Positions 6,534-14,478 of a stretch of DNA of 64,000 nucleotides are shown here, piece after piece. The notes beneath the pieces are model-generated. The model saw only the letters and a list, made by a program, of their open reading frames with translations, had not been told where the DNA came from and did not search any database. Made by a program: the position numbers and the translations under genes. The stretch is from Streptomyces gelaticus. Its GTDB lineage: Bacteria; Actinomycetota; Actinomycetes; Streptomycetales; Streptomycetaceae. Positions within the stretch are counted from its first letter, which is position 1. The number at the start of each line of letters is the position of its first letter. Where the stretch lies: NCBI RefSeq assembly GCF_014649535.1, contig NZ_BMTF01000016.1, forward strand, positions 1 through 64,000, in the 5' to 3' direction.

Positions 6534-7952
6534 TCAACGAACGGGCTCGGGGCGCGGGCAGTCGGGAACCCGGGGATGGTCCGCCGTACGCACGGCGGGC
6601 AGCCAGGCCGAGGAGCGGGAGGAGCCGGCCGGCAGCCGGACGCGGTACCACTCGGTGGAGCTGGCGTCCGACTCGTCGATGATGGGCACCCCTTGGGCGA
6701 GACGGCAGTCGACCGCGAGGACGTCGCCGTGCCACACCCGCATCGGTACGACGTTGTCGATGGTGTACGGCAGAAGGGGGTCGATCGCCAGGCCGAGACT
6801 GCACTGCGGACTGCGGTCCGTACGGCTCTGGCAGTTGTCGTCGGCGTTGAACACCGTGAGCCGGCCCGCCGGTTCGTCCCTGCTGCCGGACGGGTCGCCG
6901 ACGGCGTGCGACCAGACCGTCGCGGCCACCGCGCACACCGCGACGGTCACCAGGGCGGCGCGGGTTCCCCGAAGGCGGCGTACCGGGCGGGGCGGCGTCG
7001 GCCGTGCGGTGATGCGTGCCAGGAGGCTCTCGGCGCTGTGCGCGGCGCGGTCGGCGTGGGTGGGGGCCAGGCAGTCGATGGCCAGGGCGCGCCAGAACGG
7101 CGGCACCGCACCGTCGATCCGCAGCGGTGCGCGCCCGTCGGCGTACTCCTGCACCGCCGCGCCGCGCGCCACCGGCGTCGCACCGGGGAACGGCGAGGCG
7201 CCGGAGGCGAACACCTCGTGGACCATGATGCCCAGGGCCCAGATGTCGGCACTGGGCCGGATCTCCACGCCGTGCTCGCCGAGCGGGGCCTGCCAGCGCT
7301 CGGGTGGGAGGTAGTCCAGGGTGCCCATCGGCGGGGCGTACCCGTGGGTGCCGTCGGTGCCGGTCAGTTCGGTGGCGAGGCCGAAGTCCGAGAGCTTGAG
7401 CGCACCGTCGGCCATCAGCAGGATGTTCTCCGGCTTGAGGTCGCCGTGCACCCAGCCGCTGCCGTGCAGATGGGCCAGGCCCTCGCAGATCTCGGCGAAC
7501 AGCCGGGCGACGTCCGCCTCCGCGACCCCCGCATCGAACAGGTCCCGCAGACTGCGCTCGGCCCGCTCCATCACCAGCACGATCGCACCGTCCAGGGACG
7601 CCCGGTCCGGATCGCTGATCACGACGGAGTCCAGCAGGCGGATCAGCCTCGGATGGCCGGCCCGGCGGTCCAGTTCGACCTCCCGCCGGGCGGTCTCCGC
7701 GACCTTGCGGGCCTGGCGCGGTGCGAGTCCCGAGGTCGGCAGGATCTTCAGCGCGACCTCCGCCGACTCCTCCGCCGGGTCCTTCGCCGACTCCTTCGCC
7801 GACTCCTCCGCCGGTTCGGCCGGGCGGCCCGCGTACACCGTTGCCCAGCCCCCGGACGCGATCGGCTCGGTGACCTCCCAGCCGCCGATCCGGTAGCCGC
7901 GCGGGAGCGGCTCCGTAAGGTCACTTCCCGATGTGTCGCCCCGCCCGTGCAC
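6534..7952 (-). CDS. Membrane-anchored Ser/Thr protein kinase, non-RD type
   Basis: 472 aa. Kinase domain: Gly-rich loop about 31-39, VALK lysine Lys69, catalytic loop H-G-D-L-K-P-E-N (169-176), DFG at 189-191, P-P-E-R motif near 217. The usual arginine of HRD is glycine, so this is a non-RD kinase that may not need activation-loop phosphorylation. A charged low-complexity insert (repeats of E-S-A-K and P-A-E-E, residues about 44-65) sits in the N-lobe between the Gly loop and the lysine. One transmembrane helix (about 331-351) is followed by an extracellular domain with several cysteines. GTG start with a strong GGAGGGGGA site. The gene for a degenerate FHA protein lies immediately upstream. 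Confidence 0.9.
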   Translation of the reverse strand: MHGRGDTSGSDLTEPLPRGYRIGGWEVTEPIASGGWATVYAGRPAEPAEESAKESAKDPAEESAEVALKILPTSGLAPRQARKVAETARREVELDRRAGHPRLIRLLDSVVISDPDRASLDGAIVLVMERAERSLRDLFDAGVAEADVARLFAEICEGLAHLHGSGWVHGDLKPENILLMADGALKLSDFGLATELTGTDGTHGYAPPMGTLDYLPPERWQAPLGEHGVEIRPSADIWALGIMVHEVFASGASPFPGATPVARGAAVQEYADGRAPLRIDGAVPPFWRALAIDCLAPTHADRAAHSAESLLARITARPTPPRPVRRLRGTRAALVTVAVCAVAATVWSHAVGDPSGSRDEPAGRLTVFNADDNCQSRTDRSPQCSLGLAIDPLLPYTIDNVVPMRVWHGDVLAVDCRLAQGVPIIDESDASSTEWYRVRLPAGSSRSSAWLPAVRTADHPRVPDCPRPEPVR

Positions 7953-8132
7953 CGTCTCCCCCTCCGGTCCCCCGTCCGCGTCCGCCCCGGTGCGGACCGC
8001 CGCACTCCGTGAGTCCGCCGCACTGCACGGGCCCGGCGCGCTCCGTGTGTCCGCCGGGCCCTGAGAGCCTGGTGCACGCCGTGAGTCCGCCGTGCCCCGC
8101 GGGCCTGGTGCACTGCATGCGGCCGCGTGTGG
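7953..8132. repeat. Spacer with three 36-bp-spaced repeat motifs
   Basis: The 180-bp gap between the FHA-like gene and the kinase gene carries the 14-bp motif CCGTGAGTCCGCCG at 8007, 8043 (one mismatch) and 8079, spaced exactly 36 bp apart, with partly conserved GC-rich sequence between. The first 20 bp before the kinase hold its ribosome binding site. Function unknown: it may be a regulatory array or a decayed coding repeat, since 36 is divisible by three. Confidence 0.6.
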
Positions 8133-8945
8133 TCAACGGCCCGTCTCCCGGGCCCGGATGCCTGCCGCGGCCCGGGGCGGCAGCAGCGCCAGATGCTCCT
8201 CCCGTACGAGTCCGAACCGCAGCGCGGTCCCGACCAGGGCCTCCCGCTTTCCGTTGCGGCGCGCACCTCCGGATCCGTGCTCGGGCGGAGCACTGATCCG
8301 CATCTTTTCCTCGGCGAGGTAGTCGATGTGCGAGCTGACCGCCCGTGCCCTCAACCGGCCGCACGCGGCATGCCCCCTGAGCCGTTCGACGATCTGCGGG
8401 GTGGTCGGCACCGCGACCGGCGACTCGTCACGCAGCCGCGGCTCGCAGAGCGCGACCAGGACCAGGAAGTAGAGGGCGGTCTCGTCCAGGGAGTACGCCA
8501 TGACGGTGCGGTTGCCCCACTGGCCCGCCATGCCGTCGGGGTCCAGATACACGTGGTCGGGTGCGAACACCTGGAAGGCGACGGTGGTGCCGCGGCGGGT
8601 GGGCAGCACGACCCGGGAGAACTCGAAGGGGATGGGGGCGCCGGCCCGACGCGGTGGGACCCGCAGATACTCGCCCGCTCCCTCCGGGTTCTCCACCAGG
8701 TAGCTCTGGGTCGCGCTGTGGTTGCTGAGCTGCCAGTGGTCGTCGGTCACCCGGATCTCGCCGGCCAGCCGGGAGATGGCCTCGTCGTCGAGGCGCAGTT
8801 CGACCGGGATCGTCGCCGAGCCCCGCCCGAAACGCGCCACTTCCCCAGGGCCGAGCCGCAAGGTCACCGAGGCACCGCCCGGCGCCCCCGTGCCGTCACC
8901 GCCCGCCTGCGGCAGATGGACAACAATCCCGCTCACTGCCCTCAC
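8133..8945 (-). CDS. FHA-like protein with C-terminal DNA-binding-like segment
   Basis: 270 aa. Residues about 25-100 resemble a forkhead-associated domain: an F-G-R-G start, an I-S-R-L-A-G-E-I strand where the usual SxxH histidine is alanine, and W-Q-L-S-N-H-S with the conserved asparagine. The phosphothreonine site may therefore be partly degenerate. The C-terminal third (about 165-250) contains helices and a R-G-H-A segment similar to winged-helix domains. It is co-oriented with and upstream of the Ser/Thr kinase gene, so it is likely that kinase's substrate or signalling partner. GTG start at 8945; other in-frame GTGs lie a few codons downstream. Confidence 0.7.
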   Translation of the reverse strand: MRAVSGIVVHLPQAGGDGTGAPGGASVTLRLGPGEVARFGRGSATIPVELRLDDEAISRLAGEIRVTDDHWQLSNHSATQSYLVENPEGAGEYLRVPPRRAGAPIPFEFSRVVLPTRRGTTVAFQVFAPDHVYLDPDGMAGQWGNRTVMAYSLDETALYFLVLVALCEPRLRDESPVAVPTTPQIVERLRGHAACGRLRARAVSSHIDYLAEEKMRISAPPEHGSGGARRNGKREALVGTALRFGLVREEHLALLPPRAAAGIRARETGR

Positions 8946-9309
8946 CTCGCCCCCGTGGCAACGACTCCCGCACCCGTCGAACGTTACCCATCCCGGGTAG
9001 TGGTCCCCGTCCGGATTCTGGACGTTTTCGGATCGTCGCCAGACCGTCCGTCGTGGTGCGCAGTCGCACCCGGAACGGCCGTCACCGGGGGCTCGCGCCG
9101 GGCGCCCAGCTTCAGGTTCTTGTGCGTCGAGGAGAGCGTGTGGCGGCGCGGTGTGCGGAGAACCCGGCGTCCGGAAAGGAGTATTCGGCCTGGAGCAGGG
9201 CTCTGCCCGCTTCGATGAACTGGCTCGATTTAGCGCCTGCGCTTGTGCGTAGGTGACCGGTGTGTTTCTTGCCGCGCGGCGCAGGACACCCCGTCCGCGA
9301 CCGACGCAA
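8946..9309. other. Intergenic region, no gene recognised
   Basis: 364 bp upstream of the FHA-like gene and downstream of the DUF4232 lipoprotein gene. Open frames here have poor third-position GC and no ribosome site. The left part should contain the promoter of the FHA-kinase pair. Confidence 0.5.
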
Positions 9310-9341
9310 GAGGGCCCGGATCACGTCGGATCCGGGCCCTC
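9310..9341 (-). terminator. Terminator of the DUF4232 lipoprotein gene
   Basis: Perfect 13-bp inverted repeat (arms 9310-9322 and 9329-9341, 6-nt loop) located 13 nt past the stop codon of the minus-strand gene. Confidence 0.8.
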
Positions 9342-9354
9342 GGTGCCGGTCGGG

Positions 9355-10113
9355 TCAGGACTTGCCCGCGGACTGCATGGAACTCACCGCTTCGGCGACC
9401 GTGCTCCGGTACAGACCCAGCTTCGGGTCGCCCACCTTGACGTCGGGGCCGAGCGGGAAGTTCTGCGTGTCCGCGTTGGCCATGTGGTCGCCGTCGGGGA
9501 GCACGTTCATCTCGTCGACCCAGGTCACGCCGTTCTTGCCACCCGGGTTGAGGTCGATCACCGCGATGGCGGCCGTCTTGGGCTTGACCGGGTAAGCGGG
9601 CGCGCCGCCCAGGCCGCCGGGGACCGCCGGCGTGATGTCGCCGCTGTGGTCCGAGGCCTTCGAGGCGCCCAGGCTGACCCGCGGGAAGTAGCTCAGGCCG
9701 CAGGAGTTCGCGCCCGTGTTGTTGACCTCGATCACGTGCTGGGTGGCCGAACCCTCGCGGGGGTACACGCGCACCGAGAGGTCGCTGCTCTTGCACGGGT
9801 GCTTGTAGGCGTAGCTGTCGCTGGTGTTGCCGCCCGCGTTCGCGGTGCCGCCGGTCGCGCCCGTCTTCGAGGCGCCCGCCTTGGTGGCTCCGGCGTTCTG
9901 CGCGGTGCCGCCGCTCTTCGAGTCGCCCGTGGTCTTCGAGGCGTCGTCGGACCGGGAGCCGTCCGTCGAGGTGGCGGCCGATGCGGCGTCGCCCGCCGGG
10001 CCGGCGGACTTCGTACCGGTGTCGTCCCCGCCGCAGGCGGTGAGGGCCAGAGCGAGCACCGCCGTGAGGGCGCCGAGGGCAGCGGTGTGCTTGCGGGTGC
10101 GGATCGTACGCAT
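9355..10113 (-). CDS. DUF4232 lipoprotein
   Basis: 252 aa. The N-terminal lipoprotein signal ends in the lipobox L-T-A-C near residue 26, predicting attachment to the outer face of the membrane. It is followed by a long Ser/Thr/Ala/Gly/Lys linker (about 28-100) and a compact C-terminal DUF4232 domain (about 105-250) of beta-sandwich type with paired cysteines (P-C-K-S and S-C-G-L). Family function is unknown. I chose the ATG at 10113, which directly precedes the signal peptide and has a GGGAG site, rather than upstream in-frame starts as far as 10428. Monocistronic, with its own terminator. Confidence 0.85.
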   Translation of the reverse strand: MRTIRTRKHTAALGALTAVLALALTACGGDDTGTKSAGPAGDAASAATSTDGSRSDDASKTTGDSKSGGTAQNAGATKAGASKTGATGGTANAGGNTSDSYAYKHPCKSSDLSVRVYPREGSATQHVIEVNNTGANSCGLSYFPRVSLGASKASDHSGDITPAVPGGLGGAPAYPVKPKTAAIAVIDLNPGGKNGVTWVDEMNVLPDGDHMANADTQNFPLGPDVKVGDPKLGLYRSTVAEAVSSMQSAGKS

Positions 10114-10272
10114 GAAGTTCTCCCAGGACGAGGGTGAGACAAGGCCCGGATCCTGCGGCGAACCGCTCTCTCTGACCTCTTGACAACCAAAGCATCCTGT
10201 GGATCGCTCACGTTCCGCTGATGCCTCACTGACGTCCTGCTGACGTCCTCGGAAGACCCCTCCAACGGACTC

Positions 10273-12303
10273 GTGTCCGGGCCGTGCGCGGTCTGCCACA
10301 TGGCGGGCGGCGGGGCGGCAGACGGGTCGGCAGGCCGCCGGGGCGACGGGCGGGAGGCGGTCAGCCGGGGCGGCAGGCGGGGAAAAGAGCTGGCGGACGG
10401 TCAGTGGCTCCTGCCAGAATCCGCGCATGACTCATGGAATCGAGACCCACCCCGCCCGTTGAGCGCCGCGGCCGAGCGCGGCGCGCTCACTCCCGGACTC
10501 CCGCTGTACGTCTACGCCCTGCGCCTTCACCGCGCGGAGCCCGACGGCAGGCTCCCCAAAGGGGGATACGCGCTACCGGACCCGCCGGAGCGCCGCCGCC
10601 GGACCAGAACCGCGACCAATACACCGTGGAAGGTGGCCTGCGCGGCGCTGGCGGAGGTGCTGGGCCCCCTGATGAGCGCCCCGGACACGGACCGGGCCGC
10701 CGAAGAGATTCATCTGCGCCTCGCCGAGCCGAACGTTCGGGCCGGGCATGTCCAGTACGCCGTCGCCGGGCTGCCGTTGCAGGACGAGGCGTCGGCCCGT
10801 GCGCTCGGCCGGTGCCTGGCGCGTACGGGAACGAGCACCCTGGCGGTCTCCGTCGGCATCGCTCTCCTGGCCCGGCTCGGTGAGCCGGAGGACATCCCGT
10901 ACCTCAAGGTCCTCGGGCAGTTGCAGGGCCTCTTCTCCCTTGCCGTGCAGGCGCTCGACGCCATTGACAGCCCGACCGCGGCGTTGGTGTGGCTGGGCCA
11001 TCGCGCCGGCACCCCGGCGCTCCGCGGCCTGGTCGACGCGCTCGCCGCCGGTGCGGATGCCTCCGTACGCGAGCGGCTGGAGGCCGTTCTCCGGGAGACG
11101 GGCAGCATGCGGCCCCAAACGGCTCGACGGGTCGCCGAGGCCGTCCGGCTCGCCGAAGTCCTGCGGGAGGCCGACCCGCACGAGTCCTGGCCGGTGGCCG
11201 GGGCAGGACGGCTGTTGTGCCGGATGTCGAGTGCGAACGACGACCGGGCCGAGATCCTCGCCTGCCCGGCGGCCGTCAGCATGTACGAGGCGTTCGTCGC
11301 GCGCGCCGCCGAACTGCCGCCCGCCTTCGGCCACTACGCGGTCCTGCTGTCCGTCGCGCTCGAACTGCACAGCGGCCCGAGCCACCTGCTGGAGTGGGGG
11401 ACAGGCCGACGCGAGGCGCTGCTGGACGGCCTGGAGGCCGTGCTGAGCCGGCCTGCCTGGCGGGCTCTCCCGGTGAACGGCGAGGGACGTCGGGCGGAGT
11501 GGGCCCGGCGCACGGCACGGCAGCCGTTCCGTCGTGATTCCGAATCGGCGGGATCCGCGGGAGCTGCGGGATCTCCGGGTTCGGGAGGGTCCGCAGGACC
11601 GGTCGGCCGGTTGAGGGTCGAGGCCACCGTGCTCGATCCGGTGGATCCGGGCATCGTGGAGACGCGCATTCTGATCGACGGGCGCCCCCTGGTGCCGGAG
11701 GCCTTCGGGCGGGGCCTCGCGCACTCCCCGGAATACCTGCTGGACGCCGGACGCCTGCGGGCCACGGACGAACCCCGAAAGGTGCAGCTCGCCGAGGCGT
11801 ACTGCACCGAGGGGTGCTGCGGGGCGCTCCACGTCACCATCCGCAGGGACGGGGACCACGTCGTCTGGTCCGACTGGAGCCGCCCGGCTCCGCCGTCCTC
11901 CTCGCCGTTGCCGCGCGAGCTCCCCGAGTACCGCTTCGAGGCCGCCGCGTACGACGCCGAGATCACGCGTGCCGAGAACGACCACTCGTGGACGTGGCCG
12001 GCCCGCAGGACCGCACGGCTCATCGCGGCGGGACTGCGCGACCGGCCGGATCTGCTGACCCGCTGGGGGGCGAAGCCGAACTGGGTCGGCACCGACTTCC
12101 GCGACCGGGACCTGACCGCCGTCTCCCTCCTGTACCGCCCCGATCCGGGCGTGGTGCGGAGCGGGGAGTACACCCCCTGGAAGCACTGCATGTGGTACAT
12201 CCCGGAGGACGGAACCCCTCCCGAGGACCGGGCAGCCGCCGCGCTGCACCGCCTCGCCACGGCGGACCCGAGGACGTACGACGGGGGCGCCGGAGGCGGG
12301 TAG
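10273..12303 (+). CDS. Hypothetical HEAT-repeat-like protein
   Basis: Large, mostly helical Ala/Leu/Arg-rich protein; residues about 120-390 look like alpha-solenoid (HEAT-like) repeats. The last 200 residues are different: they contain a cysteine cluster (Y-C-T-E-G-C-C-G), W-S-D-W and several tryptophan-rich strands. I do not recognise a named family. The true start is uncertain. The frame opens at 10273, but the first 60 residues look non-coding. An ATG at 10427 in another frame, with good context, reads only 11 codons, and a TTG near 10456 in the right frame is possible. That may mean an N-terminal frameshift. Confidence 0.6.
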   Translation: MSGPCAVCHMAGGGAADGSAGRRGDGREAVSRGGRRGKELADGQWLLPESAHDSWNRDPPRPLSAAAERGALTPGLPLYVYALRLHRAEPDGRLPKGGYALPDPPERRRRTRTATNTPWKVACAALAEVLGPLMSAPDTDRAAEEIHLRLAEPNVRAGHVQYAVAGLPLQDEASARALGRCLARTGTSTLAVSVGIALLARLGEPEDIPYLKVLGQLQGLFSLAVQALDAIDSPTAALVWLGHRAGTPALRGLVDALAAGADASVRERLEAVLRETGSMRPQTARRVAEAVRLAEVLREADPHESWPVAGAGRLLCRMSSANDDRAEILACPAAVSMYEAFVARAAELPPAFGHYAVLLSVALELHSGPSHLLEWGTGRREALLDGLEAVLSRPAWRALPVNGEGRRAEWARRTARQPFRRDSESAGSAGAAGSPGSGGSAGPVGRLRVEATVLDPVDPGIVETRILIDGRPLVPEAFGRGLAHSPEYLLDAGRLRATDEPRKVQLAEAYCTEGCCGALHVTIRRDGDHVVWSDWSRPAPPSSSPLPRELPEYRFEAAAYDAEITRAENDHSWTWPARRTARLIAAGLRDRPDLLTRWGAKPNWVGTDFRDRDLTAVSLLYRPDPGVVRSGEYTPWKHCMWYIPEDGTPPEDRAAAALHRLATADPRTYDGGAGGG

Positions 12304-12532
12304 GGCCCGCGCCCGTCCACCGTTCGGGTGATCCGCGCTCGGGAACCCCGCGTTGGGACCCCCGGGAACGGGGCCCGCCCTGCCCGTCGGCGTCCCGACG
12401 CGTGGGCGTGTTGCGGGCCCCGGATTTGGCACAGTGCCGCTCCGCGATCAAGGAACGGGGTGGGCGCAGTGGCAGTGGTGGGACAGCCCGGTGGCCGGCA
12501 GCGGCTGAGCGATCTGGCGCGGTGGCGGGGAC

Positions 12533-12850
12533 GTGCTGAAGCACAGCGACGGTGTGTGGCTGCTGGCCGCCGGTGGGGCGGAGGGGATGTGTACGCACCT
12601 CGGCCCGGTGAAGTCGGAACCGGAGACCGCGCACGAGGGCCGCCTTGCCGGAACGGGTGGGCTGACCGCACTGGCGGAGCTGGGCGCCGTACGGGAGTCG
12701 TGGACGCGGAGGTTCGAGGCGGCGCGCGGGGAGTGCCGGGCGCCGGCCGGGAACCTGCGGGCCGTCGCGCGGGCCCAGGGCGAGACGAACGAGACCGTGA
12801 AGTCCGCCTTCGGGCAGGTGGCTTCGGCAGGCCGGGACGGGGCGCGATGA
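12533..12850 (+). CDS. Small helical WXG100-like protein, probably damaged N-terminus
   Basis: 105 aa, helical, with a W-T-R-R-F region and the pattern of ESX/WXG-type accessory proteins that precede DUF1023 hydrolases in Streptomyces; no secretion signal. It overlaps the next gene by 4 nt (ATGA), indicating coupling. The GTG at 12533 lacks a ribosome site. A better-looking start, GTG at 12469, is in another frame and its product would run into this one only through a one-base frameshift. The gene may therefore be broken like its downstream neighbours. Confidence 0.5.
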   Translation: MLKHSDGVWLLAAGGAEGMCTHLGPVKSEPETAHEGRLAGTGGLTALAELGAVRESWTRRFEAARGECRAPAGNLRAVARAQGETNETVKSAFGQVASAGRDGAR

Positions 12851-14058
12851 CCCTGACCTGGGCGCAGTTGCGGGACCTGAAGTGCGGCGAACTGGAGGGC
12901 GCGGCCGAATGGTGGGGGAAGGCGAGCAACCGCGCCGACGCGGGCCGGGACCGGATCGAGACGCAGTTGCTGACCGGTTTGCGGGACACACAGCACGGTG
13001 AGGCGGCGAAGGCGGCGGTCGGACGGCTGCGGCAGATGAGCCGGAACCTGAGCTACGTCTGCACGGAGTGCGGCCTGCTCCGCACGGCGCTGAACAGCAT
13101 GGCCCACGAACTACGCGCCCAGCAACGCGCGTTACGGGAAGCGCTGGACGACGCGGCGGCCTTGAGGTCTACCGTGCACGGGGACGGTTCGGTGACGTAC
13201 CCGGCGGCGGGCGAGGGCCTGATCGACGACAAACCGCTGCCGGGCGGAACGGCCACGGTGGGGGCCGCGGCGCCCGGGCTGCACGCGCCCTCGGGCCTGG
13301 TCGCCCCCAACCCGAACGTGGCGAAGGCGCAGGACATCGCGGACCGGGTGGCGAAGGCGGTCCGTGACGGCGGCCGAGATCGACTGGCGTTACGCCCGCA
13401 TCCTGCGGCAGCTGAAGGCCGAGGAGGGCTTGAAGGTCCCGAACTCGACGTGGCAGGACGCGGCGGGCGACGCGGCAGCGGTACGGGACGCGGCCCGCGG
13501 CTACCTGAAAGACGCGATCCCCCGCGACACGTCCCCGGCCGAGCGGAAGGCCTGGTGGTCCCCCCTGACGGACGAACAGCGCGAGGAGTACCTGGCGGTG
13601 TACCCGGACCGGATCGGCAACTTGGACGGCATTCCGGCCTTGGTGCGGGATGCGGCGAACCGGGACAACATCCAGGTGCTGATGGGCAAGTTGGAGGGAC
13701 TGGACGACACCAAGTCGCAGACGCGGTCGGCGGCGCTGCGGGAGATCGACCGGCAGTTGCGGGGCGCCCCGGAGCCCGGGGCGCCGCCCATGTACCTGCT
13801 GGGGATCAGCGATGAGGGCCTCGGGCGGGCAATTGTCTCGTTCGGGAGCCCGGACTCCTCACGCAATGTGTCGGCATACGTCCCAGGGCTCGGCACGTCG
13901 CTGGACAAGAGCTTCGTGCACAACGACATCGAGCGAGCCCGGAGTACAGCAATTGGGGCGAGGGGTATGGCTCCTTCAAGCGCTTCGATCGTATGGCTTG
14001 GCTACGATCCGCCTCAACTTCCCGCAGAGAAGGTCCAAGAGAATTTGGCTGTTACTGG
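12847..14058 (+). pseudogene. Decayed DUF1023 alpha/beta-hydrolase gene (frameshift + 3' deletion)
   Basis: The first frame (from ATG 12847, M-T-L-T-W-A-Q-L) encodes a helical N-terminal domain. At about 13367 the coding sense moves to another frame (A-A-E-I-D-W-R-Y...), consistent with one inserted base. The second part aligns closely with the intact paralogue at 14479-16893: both have A-W-W-x-x-L-T-x-E-Q-R, R-E-I-D-R-Q-L, P-P-M-Y-L, G-I-S-D-E-G and I-V-W-L-G-Y-D. Similarity ends at L-A-V-T-G near 14055, just before the place where the nucleophile G-H-S-Y-G-S should follow. The sequence then jumps into the 3' part of a lipoprotein gene. No active hydrolase can be made. Confidence 0.85.
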
Positions 14059-14059
14059 C

Positions 14060-14288
14060 GTGGACCGCGACAGGGCCATGCCTGCGATCTATGCGCGAAC
14101 CTCTGAGGGGTTTCAAATGAGCCTGTCCGTTGGCTGCAAGGCGATTTCACGTCAGCGTGACCACCCCTTGTTTCATCATGGCGAAGGTCGGCCCCCCGCG
14201 GACCCGGGCCAACGGCCGGCCGTTCACAGGTGATGTCGTGCCCGCTCCCGACATCCACTCCGACTTCTGGTCGGCCGGGGCCTCCTGA
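14060..14288 (+). pseudogene. 3' remnant of a lipoprotein gene fused to the broken hydrolase
   Basis: The reading M-P-A-I-Y-A-R-T-S-E-G-F aligns with the C-terminal region of the lipoprotein at 16890-17492 (F-P-A-V-Y-A-V-T-K-D-G-F). After a one-base frameshift near 14140 it continues H-V-S-V-T-T-P-C, and it ends D-F-W-S-A-G-A-S at the stop 14286-14288, matching the paralogue's D-H-W-S-A-G-A-S end. The 5' half of this lipoprotein gene and the 3' half of the hydrolase gene are missing, so one internal deletion explains both. Confidence 0.8.
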
Positions 14289-14478
14289 CGGCCCGTCGCT
14301 GCCCCAATAACCCGTAACGGGGCGGTCGATGGCGATAAGTGAAGTGGCGGGCGAGGCCCGGACATTGAGTCCGGCATTGGGTCCTGGGGCCCATGCCGGG
14401 CCCTGCCTTGTTGTGGTCGCATACGGATACCGGGGGGAACTATCGCTGCACCCACTCACAAAGCTGGGGAGACTCGCC

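Noticed and set aside
12328..13815. 495-codon frame treated as one intact gene
   Set aside because: Only its middle part (12847 to about 13367) is protein-like; it begins upstream in non-coding sequence and ends as a shadow frame after the frameshift.
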